64,000 bases of DNA from the NCBI GenBank assembly GCA_022579005.1, contig MU401482.1:206313-270312 (forward strand). The letters are read 5' to 3'. Shown in pieces: positions 1-10,542 of this stretch. A model generated the notes under the pieces. It made no database searches and was not told where the DNA came from. It saw nothing but the letters and a program-made list of their open reading frames with translations. A program made the translations under genes and the position numbers. Position 1 is the first letter of the stretch, and the number at the start of each line of letters is the position of its first letter. The DNA is from Poronia punctata. Taxonomy: Eukaryota; Ascomycota; Sordariomycetes; Xylariales; Xylariaceae.

Positions 1-790
1 CGGCATGTACATGCGCAACGGTTGGGCCCAGATAAGGTTGTTTCTTAAACGAAGTGTCCCGCCCTACACCCCCTAAATCTGGAGTGCGTACACTGAGGGG
101 AAACTTACTGCCCTGGCAGGTCAATTCCAAAGGTAATGGCCCTAGCAGGTGAATCCCAAAGGTCATGGCCATGGCTAATGTGGGTCATTCGAAGGGCCCT
201 GGCTAAGTAAGTAATGTATGTCATTCAAAGGGCCATACCCTGGCTGGTCAATTCCAAGGGTCATGGCCCTGGCAGGTCAATTCCAAAGGTGTAGCTAATA
301 AGTATGTAGACATGTAGGTTAGTACCTAAGGTAGCTTGTCTATAGCACAGCCACACACCAAGCATCAGATTCCCGAAAGTCTTGGCCTTTCTATACCAAA
401 TTCTTTTGCGGTCTTGAGCATTTGTTTTGAAAGCGGGGCAAGTACCTTACCTACAGTACCTAATCCTGTAATGTTTTTTTTTCCTGTTGTAGCCTGCCCC
501 TGCCAAAGTTTTGCGGCAAAGTTTTTGGTGGCAGCTCAGGTAATGATTCCATCCCTCTCAAAATCGAGGGGCATGGGGGGTTAACCAATCAGATGTTTTA
601 GGGTTACATTTTATCCCTTTTAGGTAAGTAGTAATAAGAGGTTGCGGTTAACTGTAGGCAGGTACCTTGTTACTTGTTGTATTATTAATGACAATCTGTC
701 TAGGATTAAAAAGGTTGTAGAAGTGGTGAGAACATGAAAATTTATATGAGATTTTGAAGCAAATCCTGTCCCCCCCTTTTCGTATCTATT
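1..790. other. gene-free left edge
   Basis: No coding region is supported. The only ORF here (336-584) is low in complexity and has no family resemblance. The stretch holds a degenerate repeat (109-296) and then AT-rich DNA running into a G homopolymer at 792-813. Confidence 0.6.
109..296. repeat. degenerate tandem repeat, GGCCCTGGCAGGTCAATTCC type
   Basis: About five imperfect copies of a 25-30 nt unit built on 'ccctggcaggtcaattccaa' follow one another. Clear copies start near 111, 139, 239 and 266. In between is a variant based on 'catggctaatgtgggtcatt' (164-190) and 'taatgtatgtcattcaaagg' (212-231). Units differ by small indels and substitutions. No function can be inferred. Confidence 0.6.
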
Positions 791-791
791 T

Positions 792-813
792 GGGGGGGGG
801 GGGGGGGGGGGGG
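792..813. repeat. G22 homopolymer
   Basis: Twenty-two consecutive G directly before the first copy of the duplicated gap-flanking sequence. Read with the C-run at 925-993, this is likely a sequencing or assembly artefact rather than real sequence of that length. Confidence 0.8.
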
Positions 814-817
814 TTTT

Positions 818-909
818 CTAATTTTTATAAGTAAACGTATTTAATTTTTAAAAGATAAAATTATAATAGGGGGTTGGAATTTTGCCGTTTTTTTAACCCA
901 ACCAAAAAC
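818..909 (+). repeat. gap-flanking duplicated sequence, copy A
   Basis: Aligns without gaps to 998-1089 at a constant offset of 180 nt, with 68 of 92 positions identical by my count. Shared landmarks are 'aaagat', 'tagg', 'ttggaat' and 'tgccgttt'. Most differences are transversions with A or T in this copy. That fits a low-quality contig end better than RIP, which gives only C-to-T and G-to-A changes. Confidence 0.75.
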
Positions 910-919
910 NNNNNNNNNN
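910..919. other. assembly gap (10 N)
   Basis: Ten N characters between two homopolymer-bearing, duplicated contig ends. The true gap size is unknown. Confidence 0.99.
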
Positions 920-924
920 CGCCG

Positions 925-974
<50 letters not shown>

Positions 975-993
975 CCCCCCCCCCCCCCGCCCC
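925..993. repeat. poly-C tract
   Basis: A run of 69 nt that is C throughout except G at 974 and 989, starting just after the N gap. It mirrors the G22 run left of copy A and is probably artefactual in length. Confidence 0.85.
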
Positions 994-997
994 TCAG

Positions 998-1089
998 CTA
1001 ATTTGTAGATCTACACGTAGATATTGTTTAAAAGATCTAATTCTACTAGGGTCTTGGAATGATGCCGTTTTTGGAACCGAGCCTCTAAC
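998..1089 (+). repeat. gap-flanking duplicated sequence, copy B
   Basis: The better-quality partner of 818-909. It continues directly into the 3' end of the MFS transporter gene (stop codon at 1099-1101), so this copy is probably the true genomic one. Confidence 0.75.
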
Positions 1090-1098
1090 CTGGGTGGG

Positions 1099-2805
1099 TT
1101 AAGTGAAAAGAGTGTCCCGCTTCATGCAGAGAGCGGCAAGCAACATGACGCCACCGGCAATCGGCACTAGTAACATAGTCGACTGCATGGAATGCGTGAT
1201 GGCGACAACGGCCTTGTCACGGAGCGCTCCGGTCAACTCGGAGAACAGTTCGCTCTGGGCACCGGCAACGGCGCCACGGATCTCCGTGTCCGAGTAGCCG
1301 TGCCCAGCAAGGGCGGCCGATAAATTCCTGATACCCGTCTGCTGGTAGATCTGCCCTGCGACCGCGAGCGCGATGACCTGGCCGCCAATCTGTGCCACAT
1401 TCTGCAGGTTTATCCCGGCGCCGGCTTCCTCGGGCTTCAACGTCAGCGCGGCGATCGTGTAGGCCGTCGTCATCGACAGGCCGGCGCCAACGGCAATGAG
1501 CACCGATAGACCGTAGATGAGACCAGTCGAGGATTGGGGATCGAGGAAGACGACCATCGGGCCGCCCCCGGCGACTAGGAAGACCCCCCCTATGACGAAT
1601 ATCGCCATGTAGAGCTTGATCAGGTGGAGGAAAGACCCGGCGGAAATGTTGGCCACCACAGCGACGACGACGAAAGGCAGGAGACGTACGGCAGCCATGA
1701 CGGCGCCATCACCGTTGACAAATTGGAAGTAGATGGGGAGGTAATAGACGACGACGAATAGAGACGTGGTACCGGCCGCCGTGACTACGTAGAGAAGGAC
1801 TTGGGTACGGTCGCGAAGGAGATGGCCCGGAAATAGCCGGCGCGTGGGGGTGGTGAAGATGCAGTAGTACTGCTGCAAGACATACGCCGCAAGCACAACG
1901 CCGAATACGACAAAGGTGGCGATGGTACGCCCGTCGTTCCACGGCCAGGGCCCACCGGCCTGCGTGAGGGCGAGGAGGAAGGCGACCCAAGTGCCAGCGC
2001 CAAGGATGAAGCCCCCATAGTCTAGAGAGGCTAGTCGCTCGCGGATGCTGTGTTCCGGCATGGGGTGGAAGGGGGGAAGCCAGAGGAGAAAGGGCAAGAT
2101 AGTCAGGCCGCCAATAGGGAGGTTGATGTAGAAGGCCCAGCGCCAGGTAGCCGTAGACTCGGCAAAGGCGCCGCCGATGACAGGGCCCAGCACTGCGCCT
2201 AAGCCCCAGAAGGCACCGACCAGGGAGAGATAGAAGCCGCGCTCCTTATCGCCCGTCATGAGGGTCAGGTACTGCAACGAGCCGAGGTAGATGCCGCTCC
2301 CGCCCATACCGGCAAGGACTCGGCCCACAATGATAGCGTCCATAGTAGGAGCTGCGCCGCAGACGGCGGAGCCGATCTCGAAGAGGGCAACGGTCGCGAT
2401 GTAGTTCCACTTCGTGTTGAACATTTCGTAGAATCGGCCCAACAGCAAGATGACGCTCACAGACCCCAGCGGGAAGCCGGCGCCTACCCAGGCGAGCTGG
2501 TCGACATGGCCCAGGGACTCGACGATGGGGCCCTGGATATCCGCCGCAATAGTGGTGTCTAGGCCGTAGAGAGTGCAGGTGGTGTAGAGCGCGGCGCAGA
2601 TGATGTACCAGCGCAGGCCCTGGATCGTCCTCCCCTTGCCCTCTTGCGCGGAAGAGGGGGATCCCTCGGACTGGCTAGAACCTGGAAGGCCTTGTTTCTC
2701 CACATCACGACCGCGGTTGTTTCCAGTGGTGACCGAGTTGGTGTTGTCCATGGCCCGGGCCGGGTTGTCTTCACTGGACGTATGGTCGTCCCCGAGCACC
2801 GACAT
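1099..2805 (-). CDS. MFS transporter, DHA2 (14-TM drug:H+ antiporter) family
   Basis: Intronless 568-residue plasma-membrane transporter. A hydrophilic N-terminal tail of about 64 residues, rich in Ser, Asp and Gly, precedes the first membrane segment. Family motifs are visible: GRVLAGMGGSG (motif B type), GAFWGLGAVLGPVIGGAF (motif C, antiporter signature) and WRWAFYINLPIGG, typical of the DHA2 branch. About 14 hydrophobic segments follow to the C-terminus. Fungal members export drugs, self-made metabolites or amino-acid derivatives; the substrate here cannot be read from sequence. It is transcribed away from the FAD monooxygenase at 4183, sharing a 1.4-kb divergent promoter, and a Zn2Cys6 regulator lies beyond, so export of a substrate or product of that enzyme is a reasonable inference. 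The start is the first ATG of the frame. The 3' flank runs into the duplicated assembly-gap sequence. Confidence 0.9.
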   Translation of the reverse strand: MSVLGDDHTSSEDNPARAMDNTNSVTTGNNRGRDVEKQGLPGSSQSEGSPSSAQEGKGRTIQGLRWYIICAALYTTCTLYGLDTTIAADIQGPIVESLGHVDQLAWVGAGFPLGSVSVILLLGRFYEMFNTKWNYIATVALFEIGSAVCGAAPTMDAIIVGRVLAGMGGSGIYLGSLQYLTLMTGDKERGFYLSLVGAFWGLGAVLGPVIGGAFAESTATWRWAFYINLPIGGLTILPFLLWLPPFHPMPEHSIRERLASLDYGGFILGAGTWVAFLLALTQAGGPWPWNDGRTIATFVVFGVVLAAYVLQQYYCIFTTPTRRLFPGHLLRDRTQVLLYVVTAAGTTSLFVVVYYLPIYFQFVNGDGAVMAAVRLLPFVVVAVVANISAGSFLHLIKLYMAIFVIGGVFLVAGGGPMVVFLDPQSSTGLIYGLSVLIAVGAGLSMTTAYTIAALTLKPEEAGAGINLQNVAQIGGQVIALAVAGQIYQQTGIRNLSAALAGHGYSDTEIRGAVAGAQSELFSELTGALRDKAVVAITHSMQSTMLLVPIAGGVMLLAALCMKRDTLFT

Positions 2806-4182
2806 CTTCTGGCCTGCTCCTGTCTGTGCGTCTTGTCTAGCGTTCCGGTTATATGTCGATAGTAAGCAGGCCCGTGGGGGTCAGGTTCGAGGGGAGAAAC
2901 TATCAGATAAGAGCGTGGGTGACTGAAATCATAGCTGAAACGCTTTCCCAGACAGAGTTGAATGCGTGTTTGTTCAACTTTTTCGAGTTCGGATTTTTTG
3001 AAGGAAGAGTTAGAACAAGTGCAACAAGTGCTGAAGAAATGGGAAAGAAGTTGGTTGTTAGCTACAACCTGCTTAGCCTAGATAGACAGACGGAGGCGGA
3101 GACGGAACCAGGCATGCAGGCATCGATGAGAAATCAATAGTTCCTATCATCTTGATCGAATGGGCCACCCATCTGAGATGCCTATACATACCATGGTTGC
3201 AGACAGGCAGGTAAATTTGACCTTGTCAGGTAACTCTTGGCGCGGTTATCCAGATTGGGCGTTCTCAAAGTATTCACAGTGCAGTCTACTCGTAGCACAG
3301 CTCAAATGCCCCACGATACACCAGCCACAAGACCCCTGGACCCCTGGACCCCTGTCTAGCGTGGTACATTGCCTGTCCAAATTTATACCCCTACACATCA
3401 GTAGGAGACAACCAGTCCAAGGGTTGCTCAGGGGCCAGGGCTGCTACCTGCGAATGAAGCCCTGCATACATCGAAAATATACACGTACTGTCGGTTACTA
3501 ATAATAAGTAGGTACCTACCGCATTGCAGAGGGAAATAAGCTCGTGGTTAACCCAAAAAGGGCAATATCTAGCATTGAAGACTCCACTATCCCCCCGTAC
3601 TGGATGTACCCGAGGATGTGGATACCTATGTGAGAAGCTGTCGTACTTTGATGCATGGGGCCCCACACAGCCGTTCCTATATTCTGTATCTGAAGCTGAC
3701 GCCCGACGATGACAACTACACTATCTCAGACTCTTTCTTAATCAACAAGTGTATGGGTATGTTGACCAAGACTTCTTGGGTACGTACATGCAGAAAGGCA
3801 TAGGATGACCCGTGGCAAACGGTGCTAGCATGGATTCTCACCGAGTCACCCCCGTTCGGCGCGACAACGTCCTTCTTACGCGATATCGCGAACAATACTG
3901 TTTCCACCTCCCGTGCCGTACCTATACTTTCACTTTGATGATCCTTACCATCATCCGACCAAAGTGAACCGCATAGTCCAACACCTACCAACCAATGACA
4001 TACACCATCGTCCCTTGCCATAAGCAATTCTACCCTGAATCTGATTATAAAGGTTACAATGTATACCCCTTTCGCCGTTGACGACAGATGGATATCGCCA
4101 AAAGAAAAGACCCACAGACACCCTTGTCCATCATTGAAAATCGCGCCTGTCCTGTCCTGTCCTCACCTAACTGATATCCAAC
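2806..4182. promoter_or_regulatory. divergent intergenic region between MFS transporter and FAD monooxygenase
   Basis: Non-coding by all signs; ORFs here resemble nothing. A TATAAA at 4046-4051 lies 132 nt before the monooxygenase ATG. A perfect 12-nt palindrome CGCGATATCGCG sits at 3879-3890, and CCG-TT-CGG (3852-3859) lies 20 nt upstream of it. Such CGG-containing inverted repeats are the kind of site bound by Zn2Cys6 regulators, one of which is encoded at 6887-9009. The site assignment is inference. Confidence 0.4.
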
Positions 4183-5640
4183 ATGTCTTCTAACGAATCC
4201 TCGCCTCCGAAACTCCGGGTCGCCGTCATTGGCGCCGGGATCGGTGGTCTTGCCGCCGCAGCGTTCTTGCGCAAGCATCCTCAGTATAGCGTTACCCTCT
4301 ACGAGCGCCGCGGGGCAGACTTCAAAGAAAGCTCTGCGGCGTTTGGCATGCGTGTCAACGGCATCTCGATCGTGAAGCAGCTCGGCATTACCAAAGAGGA
4401 AATCCGCACTGTCGTCTCTGCCGGTTACCGCACCTACAACACCCAGGAGGAGCTGATGAGCAAGGTAAAGCTTGACGAGCCAGGTCCTGATGGGGAGGGC
4501 GCCTTGTGGCTGCAGTTCAGGCAGGACGTCAAGAACGCGCTTCTGCGCAGAGTGGTCGACGAGGATGGCGAGGGAGAGCCGGTCAAGGTATTCTGGGGTA
4601 GTCATGTCACGAGTGTTGATCCTGAATCTGGCATCGTCAGCTTTGCAGACGGTACCACTGTGGAGGCGGACCTCGTGATTGGTAAGTGTCTTACGTTAGT
4701 CATCGGGGGTGTTGAGGGGTAATCTATATAGCAATGACGTTCGTTGACTGACTAATGACCATGAACATGCAGGTGCGGACGGGATACACTCCAAGACCCG
4801 AGCGGCTGTCATCCCACCTTCCCATCCCGATCCCGTCCCCTGCGGCCTCTCCTTGTTTCGACTACTCATCCCCATGCAGGAAGTCGAGGACGCCGTGGGG
4901 TCGGATGAATGGCCCCCTGCCATGTACAACTATGACGAAGGCACCTTTATCGCCATCATCGCTGCCGGCGACGAGGGTAATCGAAACGTTGTCATGTACC
5001 CCTGTCGGGGCCATACGCTGATGAACTGTGCGGTCGCGGTTCCGGATGTCGGCCTCAACAGATCTGTCGGCCTTGAGTATTCGTGGAATGCCAAAGGAAG
5101 CAGAGAGGAACTTCTGGACCAACTGCAGCATTTCCCTCCCTGGCTCAGGCGTGTCTTCAGGTAAGCGCGAAGAGCTCTCCCGATCAAGAACGTTATTTGC
5201 GATGAAATGTCCCGGCTTACTGAGACCGGCAATTGTGCAGCCGAGCTCCTCCCAAGGTTGAGCTCTTCCAGGTTCGAGACCAGGAGCCCTTACCCACTTA
5301 TGTAAAGGGCAGGACAGTGCTGATAGGCGACGCGGCGCATCCCGTTGTGCCGTACCAAGGGCAGGGGGCGAATCAAGCCCTCGAAGATGTCGAGGGACTC
5401 AACGTGCTCCTGGGGGACGTAACCGACCGCGATGGCATCCCGGCCGCCTTGAGGGTCTGGGACCAGGTCCGTCGACCACGGGCGTCTGAGATTCAGAAGA
5501 ATTCACGAATTTCGCAGGCAAAAATCTCGACTAGGGAAGCTGCCCAGGCCATCACTGCAGTCAAGCCGTTTGTAAGCATGCGCGAGGCTCTCACGCGTCT
5601 GCATGCCCAGGCGGGGCTTCACGTCGAGGCTTCCGGGTAG
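4183..5640 (+). CDS. FAD-dependent monooxygenase (salicylate hydroxylase-like)
   Basis: Three exons: 4183-4681, 4773-5160 and 5241-5640 (introns of 91 and 80 nt), giving 428 residues, a normal length for class A flavoprotein hydroxylases. The first join restores GADGIHS, the conserved DG motif; the second joins RVFS to RAPPKVELF in frame. An N-terminal Rossmann FAD site GAGIGG lies at residues 17-22, the DG motif at 167-173 and the GD motif GDAAHP at 325-330, followed by GQGANQALED. These enzymes use NAD(P)H and O2 to hydroxylate aromatic acids or polyketide intermediates. The substrate is unknown. The neighbouring efflux pump (divergent) and Zn2Cys6 regulator (same strand, 1.2 kb downstream) suggest a small catabolic or secondary-metabolite cluster. 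Salicylate hydroxylase is the closest family name I can give. Confidence 0.9.
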
Positions 5641-6886
5641 ATGCTAACGGCGCTTGCTTACTGTAGTTCCAGGCATTAGACATACATACAAGTTTTTCTC
5701 TGTTCTTCATGCCGGGCGTTTCCAAGTCTATATGGTGTAGACCTACTCACGTGCGTCCATGGCCTGATTATTCTCCTCAATCGACGTAATAAATTACTAG
5801 TTAGAGCCATAGGGTTGCCACAAAGTCCGAGGGACCGCACATTCACAACCTGCATCTGTAAAATAAGCCCCAGGCTTGTGGATCCAGCGATTTGCAGGCC
5901 TGTCCTTTCCCCATCAACATAGTCACCTTCCTTCTGCAGTCTGGTCTCTCGTATAGGCACTTATATACCAGTACGTGGGAAGCCTGCCCTAGGAGGACTA
6001 TAAAGCACAGGCTTGCATACATACATACATACAATGTATATATGAGCTAGGCCGAATTAGACATGCGTAGGAATTTAAGGGACAAATACCTATCTGGAAA
6101 GTATCGTGTGCGTAAGTCTCACGTCACGTACCGACGGGTGTGTAGGGGTATAAGATTGACCGGGCAATGTCTCGCGCTAGGTAGGGGCCTTGTGGCTGGT
6201 GTGTCGTAGGGGCATTTGAGATGCGCTAGACTACTGTACCTACACTGTGAATACTTTGAGCACGTCCCAATCCAGGTAAGCGTGCTGCGCGGTACCTAAC
6301 GCGGTCAATCTTACTCGCCTGCAACCATGTGTTCCGCGGAAGTCGTTTACCTTATGGTTCTTACATGATCGGTAAGCTGTTGAAGGAACGGGCATGGATA
6401 ACGACGCGCAAAGGGCACTTCGTCTGATTAGCGTAATGTACAACGCATGTGCAGAAGAGCTTCCGTGGAACCTCGTACATGATGTTATGGAGAACGCCTG
6501 CGCCCCGGACCGTCTGCAATCTTGGACGGAGCCTCCGCGGAACCTCTTGGCGGTCGATCCACTGCGGGATCTAATGTAAGGTTATTAGACTGTCGACTTG
6601 TAACATAATTACCTACGAGTACCTAGGTAGTGTCAGCCCAACGTTCTATAGCGCTAAGCCGTACTAGGAAACGATAGCCAGATGGCAAGAACTGGCGAGC
6701 TTATTCTGGAGTCTCGACTCTCGAGCAACTGCCGTCAAGGTTGTGCCCATTAGGTATACAACATCCTATCCCATTAGAAATGATTTGCTGCTGAGTTTAG
6801 AAGGCTTCAACCCTTCGACGCGCGCGTGTACAATTGCTTAACTACAAGCCCGGCACTGGGCAGTCCGGGCATAATTCGCTAGCATC
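5641..6886. other. intergenic region with short CATA microsatellite
   Basis: No gene recognised. There is a 'catacatacatacataca' stretch near 6016-6034 and scattered AGGTA/TACCT motifs. The ORF at 6394-6579 has a starting ATG but no family features and lies in a slightly GC-richer patch; I do not call it. Confidence 0.5.
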
Positions 6887-9009
6887 ATGGAAGTGAGCGT
6901 CACACCTGCACCCCCAAAACGAAAGGTGACTTCCCCATGTCATTGTCAACATTCTGTAATCTCCCGCAACTACCTACCTTACCTATAACCCACACATGTC
7001 TGGTGTTGCCAGGTAAAAGGCTAACATCGACCGTCCCCTCAAGGCCTGTGACCTGTGTTACCGCAGGAAGATCAAATGCGATGGCCAACAACCCCGCTGC
7101 TCTACCTGCCATTTGTACAACTGCGACTGCACCTACAAGGCCGCCAGCCGGAAGGTGCCGTCGCGGAAGCAGGCGGCTCTCCAACGCCAACACCAACACC
7201 AACATCAACATCGCGAGTGCGACTTGCAGTCTCGGGTAAAGACGCTCGAGAACCAGCTTAGCACCGTCTTGGAGAAGCTCGAGCGAATCGAGAAAGGTTC
7301 TTCTCACACTGATGATCTTGGCGCGGCTTCTACTGTCGTTGAGCCGCCCGAGGTGCCCTCCTCGTGCGGCTTGTACGACTTGCCCTCCTACCACCACGTT
7401 CTTGCAGTTGTGGAGCGTTACCTAGTCACCTTCAACTCTGTGTTACCCCTCTTCCACCCTCCAACCATCTTGCAGATAGTGAAGAACTGGTACCAGAACC
7501 CACACTCCAGAGACCCCATTACCGGGGCAGTCATCAACGTAGTCCTCGCTCTAGCTCACCATACCAGCAGCCTGGGCGAGAAGAGCCCTATAGGTGACAC
7601 GGCCACGTTCCTACACAATGCGCAGTCCGTCTTGACCGACATTACCATGCGCGAGACGCACCTCGTGAACATACAGGTGCTTCTCGGGCTGGTGATGCTG
7701 TTCTGGACGGCCGACGACTTGAGCCCTGCCCTGATCTTGATAGGCACTGCTCTGCGTCTAGCACACAAGATAGGCCTTCATGTCAGGAAGAGCGCGCGAC
7801 ACTGCAGCCCGGCCGTGGCTCTGCAGAGAAACCGTGTCTTCTGGATGGCCTACATTCTCGATCGCGACATCAGCCTCCAGTCCGGACTAGCGCCGGTTCA
7901 ACTTGACAGTGACATAGACCTGGACTTGCCACCGCTCGAGGCCAGGGACGACCTTACCGGCTTTGTCTTCGCTCCGGACGGCTACACCAAGATGAACTAC
8001 TTCCGCGCCCGAGTGGAGCTAGCTAGGATACAGGGCAAGGTCTACGAGTCCGTGTATTCGGCGTCTGCGCAGAACCTCGACTTCGAGGAGAGGACGCGAC
8101 GGAACTCGGAGATTTTCCACATGCTTGACGAGTGGAGCGCACGGATACCTCCCGAGTTTCAGGCCGCCACTCTCTCGCAGTCTGGCCCTTGGTCGTTGAC
8201 CAAGTTCTTCTGCATCCTGTACTCTACTCGCTTGTCTTGCCGGGCGCTCACCAGCTTTGCCAGCCCCTTCGACTCGTTTCACTATTCCGAGTGGATGAGG
8301 CGGCTGCAAGAATACGGAGGGAAGATAGCGGCCGGACATGTTGCCTCGCATGCGCCTGTGCCGCATGGGTGGCCTGCGCTGGCTGATGCGTCGAGGGAGT
8401 TCATGAGGCTCTTCCAGACGGTTGATGTGATGGACACATTTTTCACACGGTGAGCAGAACCACTATTTGAAGATCGGGGGGGGGGGGGGGGAAATCAGGC
8501 CGCTAACAGTCATTCTCCGATATTACAGTATGACAATGTGCGCACACAACTCTAGTCTTATCTCGATCACAGCGAGCGGAATCTTTGACGGACATCTCCC
8601 CTCGGTAGAAGTCGAATCGGACAAGGAGATCATGGAGGTGGGCATGAGGAATCTGGAGAAGATGGTAGATATAGTAGGGAACGAGAATATTCGTCATCTC
8701 CACGGCACTCTGAAACGGCTTTGTTCATACGCGGATTCGATGGCGATGTCTGTCCGTCGGCAGCAGCAACTGCTTGAACTGCCTCCTTCTTCTACTTCTC
8801 CTTCTTATCCAGTAGATCTAACTACGACTACTGAGAGCACCTGCAGTTTCTGGGAGGCGGATGCGGGAGTGGAGGCGGAAGCACAAGCGACGCCAGAGTT
8901 TACTATCGAACCCTCGGAGTTGTACTTTCATGAAGTCCAGGACAATACGCTAGTGGTATCTGGTCTTGATCTGGGTTGGCCTCCTATTCTGGATGAGACA
9001 GACGCTTGA
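6887..9009 (+). CDS. Zn2Cys6 fungal-specific transcription factor
   Basis: Three exons: 6887-6925, 7044-8449 and 8529-9009, 641 residues. Intron 1 (118 nt) has a CTAAC branch site at 7021-7025 and joins MEVSVTPAPPKRK to ACDLCYRRKIKC. Intron 2 (79 nt) contains a G16 run (8476-8491) and a CTAAC at 8503-8507. The zinc cluster has Cys at 15, 18, 25, 32, 35 and 42 (C-x2-C-x6-C-x6-C-x2-C-x6-C), preceded by basic residues. A His/Gln stretch follows, then a heptad-like coiled coil near LENQLSTVLEKLERIEKG, the usual dimerisation element. The middle region (VERYLVTFNSVLPLFHPP onward) matches the Fungal_trans domain. It is probably a nuclear pathway-specific regulator of the adjacent monooxygenase and transporter. 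The first exon is short and inferred, so the start is less sure than the rest. Confidence 0.85.
8476..8491 (+). repeat. G16 homopolymer inside an intron
   Basis: Sixteen G within intron 2 of the Zn2Cys6 regulator. Length error here would not affect the reading frame. Confidence 0.9.
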
Positions 9010-9440
9010 CAGGACATAACCTAGCGGGCAAGGGGGTCTGTGGCGCGAGTTCCGAGTCCTGCCAACACTGGAGGTGGGCGTAGTTGGGAACTATTGACTT
9101 TATCTTATCACTGGGCTGTATGGAGTTTGGAAGGGAATATGGGCGAGTGAGCGTGTTTGTTTCTAGCAAGAAGGTTCTGCTTTGTCCTGGGTGCATTTTA
9201 GGCCTTTCTCTAATAGATACGGTGCTGGTATCATGACTGTTACCACGTCAGCTTTCTTTTCATGTAGAATATAGATTTATTAAATCTTACTATACTAAGA
9301 AACTCGACAAAGCTTTTAAATTGGCCGAAGCGGTTACCACGAATCCTAGATGCCTTGTAACCCCCTGCGGATATTCGCCATGTGAGTACCGTTCCACAGG
9401 AGCGGAGACGTTGCCGGGCCTCGGGTTATCTCCCTCTCCC

Positions 9441-9465
9441 TCTCCTCTCTCTCTCTCTCTCTCTC
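9441..9465. repeat. (CT)n microsatellite
   Basis: Nearly uninterrupted CT dinucleotides within a larger pyrimidine-rich stretch (9421-9482). Confidence 0.85.
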
Positions 9466-9885
9466 CTTCGCTCTTTTTTCTCTTGTGGTAGTGACTTGAG
9501 TACTCCCCCAGCGCGACATTGGATCTGACAACCCCTGCCAGTCCGTGATACATGCGAGTAACATTTATACCAACCCCCTATCTTATCTCTAATCATCTGA
9601 TTATTATAAATACAACACAACACGACCTATCCTGTCCTGTCCTGTCCTGTCCCACCTTGCCTGTGTTTACTACCTAGCTCAGCTTTCACCAAGTCTCACC
9701 AAGTACTCGTACAGCCGAAAAATGCTCATCGCGGGGCGGATACCGTCTTATGATGCGGTGGATAGCAGTCTCTTCTTCTTCTTTTTGTTTTCTCTTGCTG
9801 TCTGTATCTGTTTCCGTTTCCCGCTTCTTTCCCTCTTTCTACTTTTTCTTCGTTGATTGATAATGTGCTGTTGTTCGTGCCCTCG

Positions 9886-9919
9886 TCATCATCATCATCA
9901 TCAGCATCATCATCATCAT
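9886..9919. repeat. (TCA)n microsatellite
   Basis: About eleven TCA trinucleotides with one AGC interruption. Confidence 0.85.
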
Positions 9920-10526
9920 TCTGTAGAGGTTAGGTCGGGTGTAGCATTTCGTAGCGTGCTTCTATTTTCGTGGCGAGGATGTGTGAGTTAGCGATATTGA
10001 TTTTCTCGCCTTTTTGTTATTTACTTGGGTTGTCTTTGGGGTTTAGATCCGTCGGAGGGGAAAGGGGGTAAGAAGACAGGGATAGGGGGAAAGGAGAGGG
10101 GAGGTGGGAATTAGGTTAGGTAACTAAGGTAGTTGGTAGTTAGCATGGAACTTTCCATTGACTAACCTAGGCTAAGTATATAGGTATAATACTCGATATG
10201 AAACTTTTCTTTATTACAATATTTGCTCCTTATTCCCAACTCCTTACCTATTCTTCGCACGTTTTTAAGGACGACAGATAAAACGACAAGAGAGAAAGAA
10301 AGAAAAAATTGAGGAATACCTGTGAATAATATCGAGGGTTGGGAAAATGACAATCCAAGAACTTACCAATAATCGCTTTCTTCTTCCTTCATCTCCTTTC
10401 TCATCCAGTTTCTTCTGCTCCGACTTCGCGTGCCGGCTCCCCGCGGGTAGGTAGAGGCTGAGATTACCTATGCCAGACACGGGGAAGGGCCATCCTTCCA
10501 AGTCATGTCTCGGGCCTCTCCTCTTC

Positions 10527-10542
10527 GGGGGGGGGGGGGGGG
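10527..10542. repeat. G16 homopolymer
   Basis: Sixteen consecutive G in non-coding DNA. Confidence 0.85.

Noticed and set aside
818..1089. RIP as the cause of divergence between the gap-flanking copies
   Set aside because: Most differences are transversions (G/T, C/A, A/T), not C-to-T or G-to-A transitions.
4140..4166. Regulatory repeat CCTGTCCTGT before the monooxygenase start
   Set aside because: The same simple TGTCC repeat occurs at about 9627-9651 far from any start codon; treated as low-complexity DNA.
6394..6579. Small gene in the monooxygenase/regulator intergenic region
   Set aside because: A 61-codon frame without family features, promoter or splice evidence.
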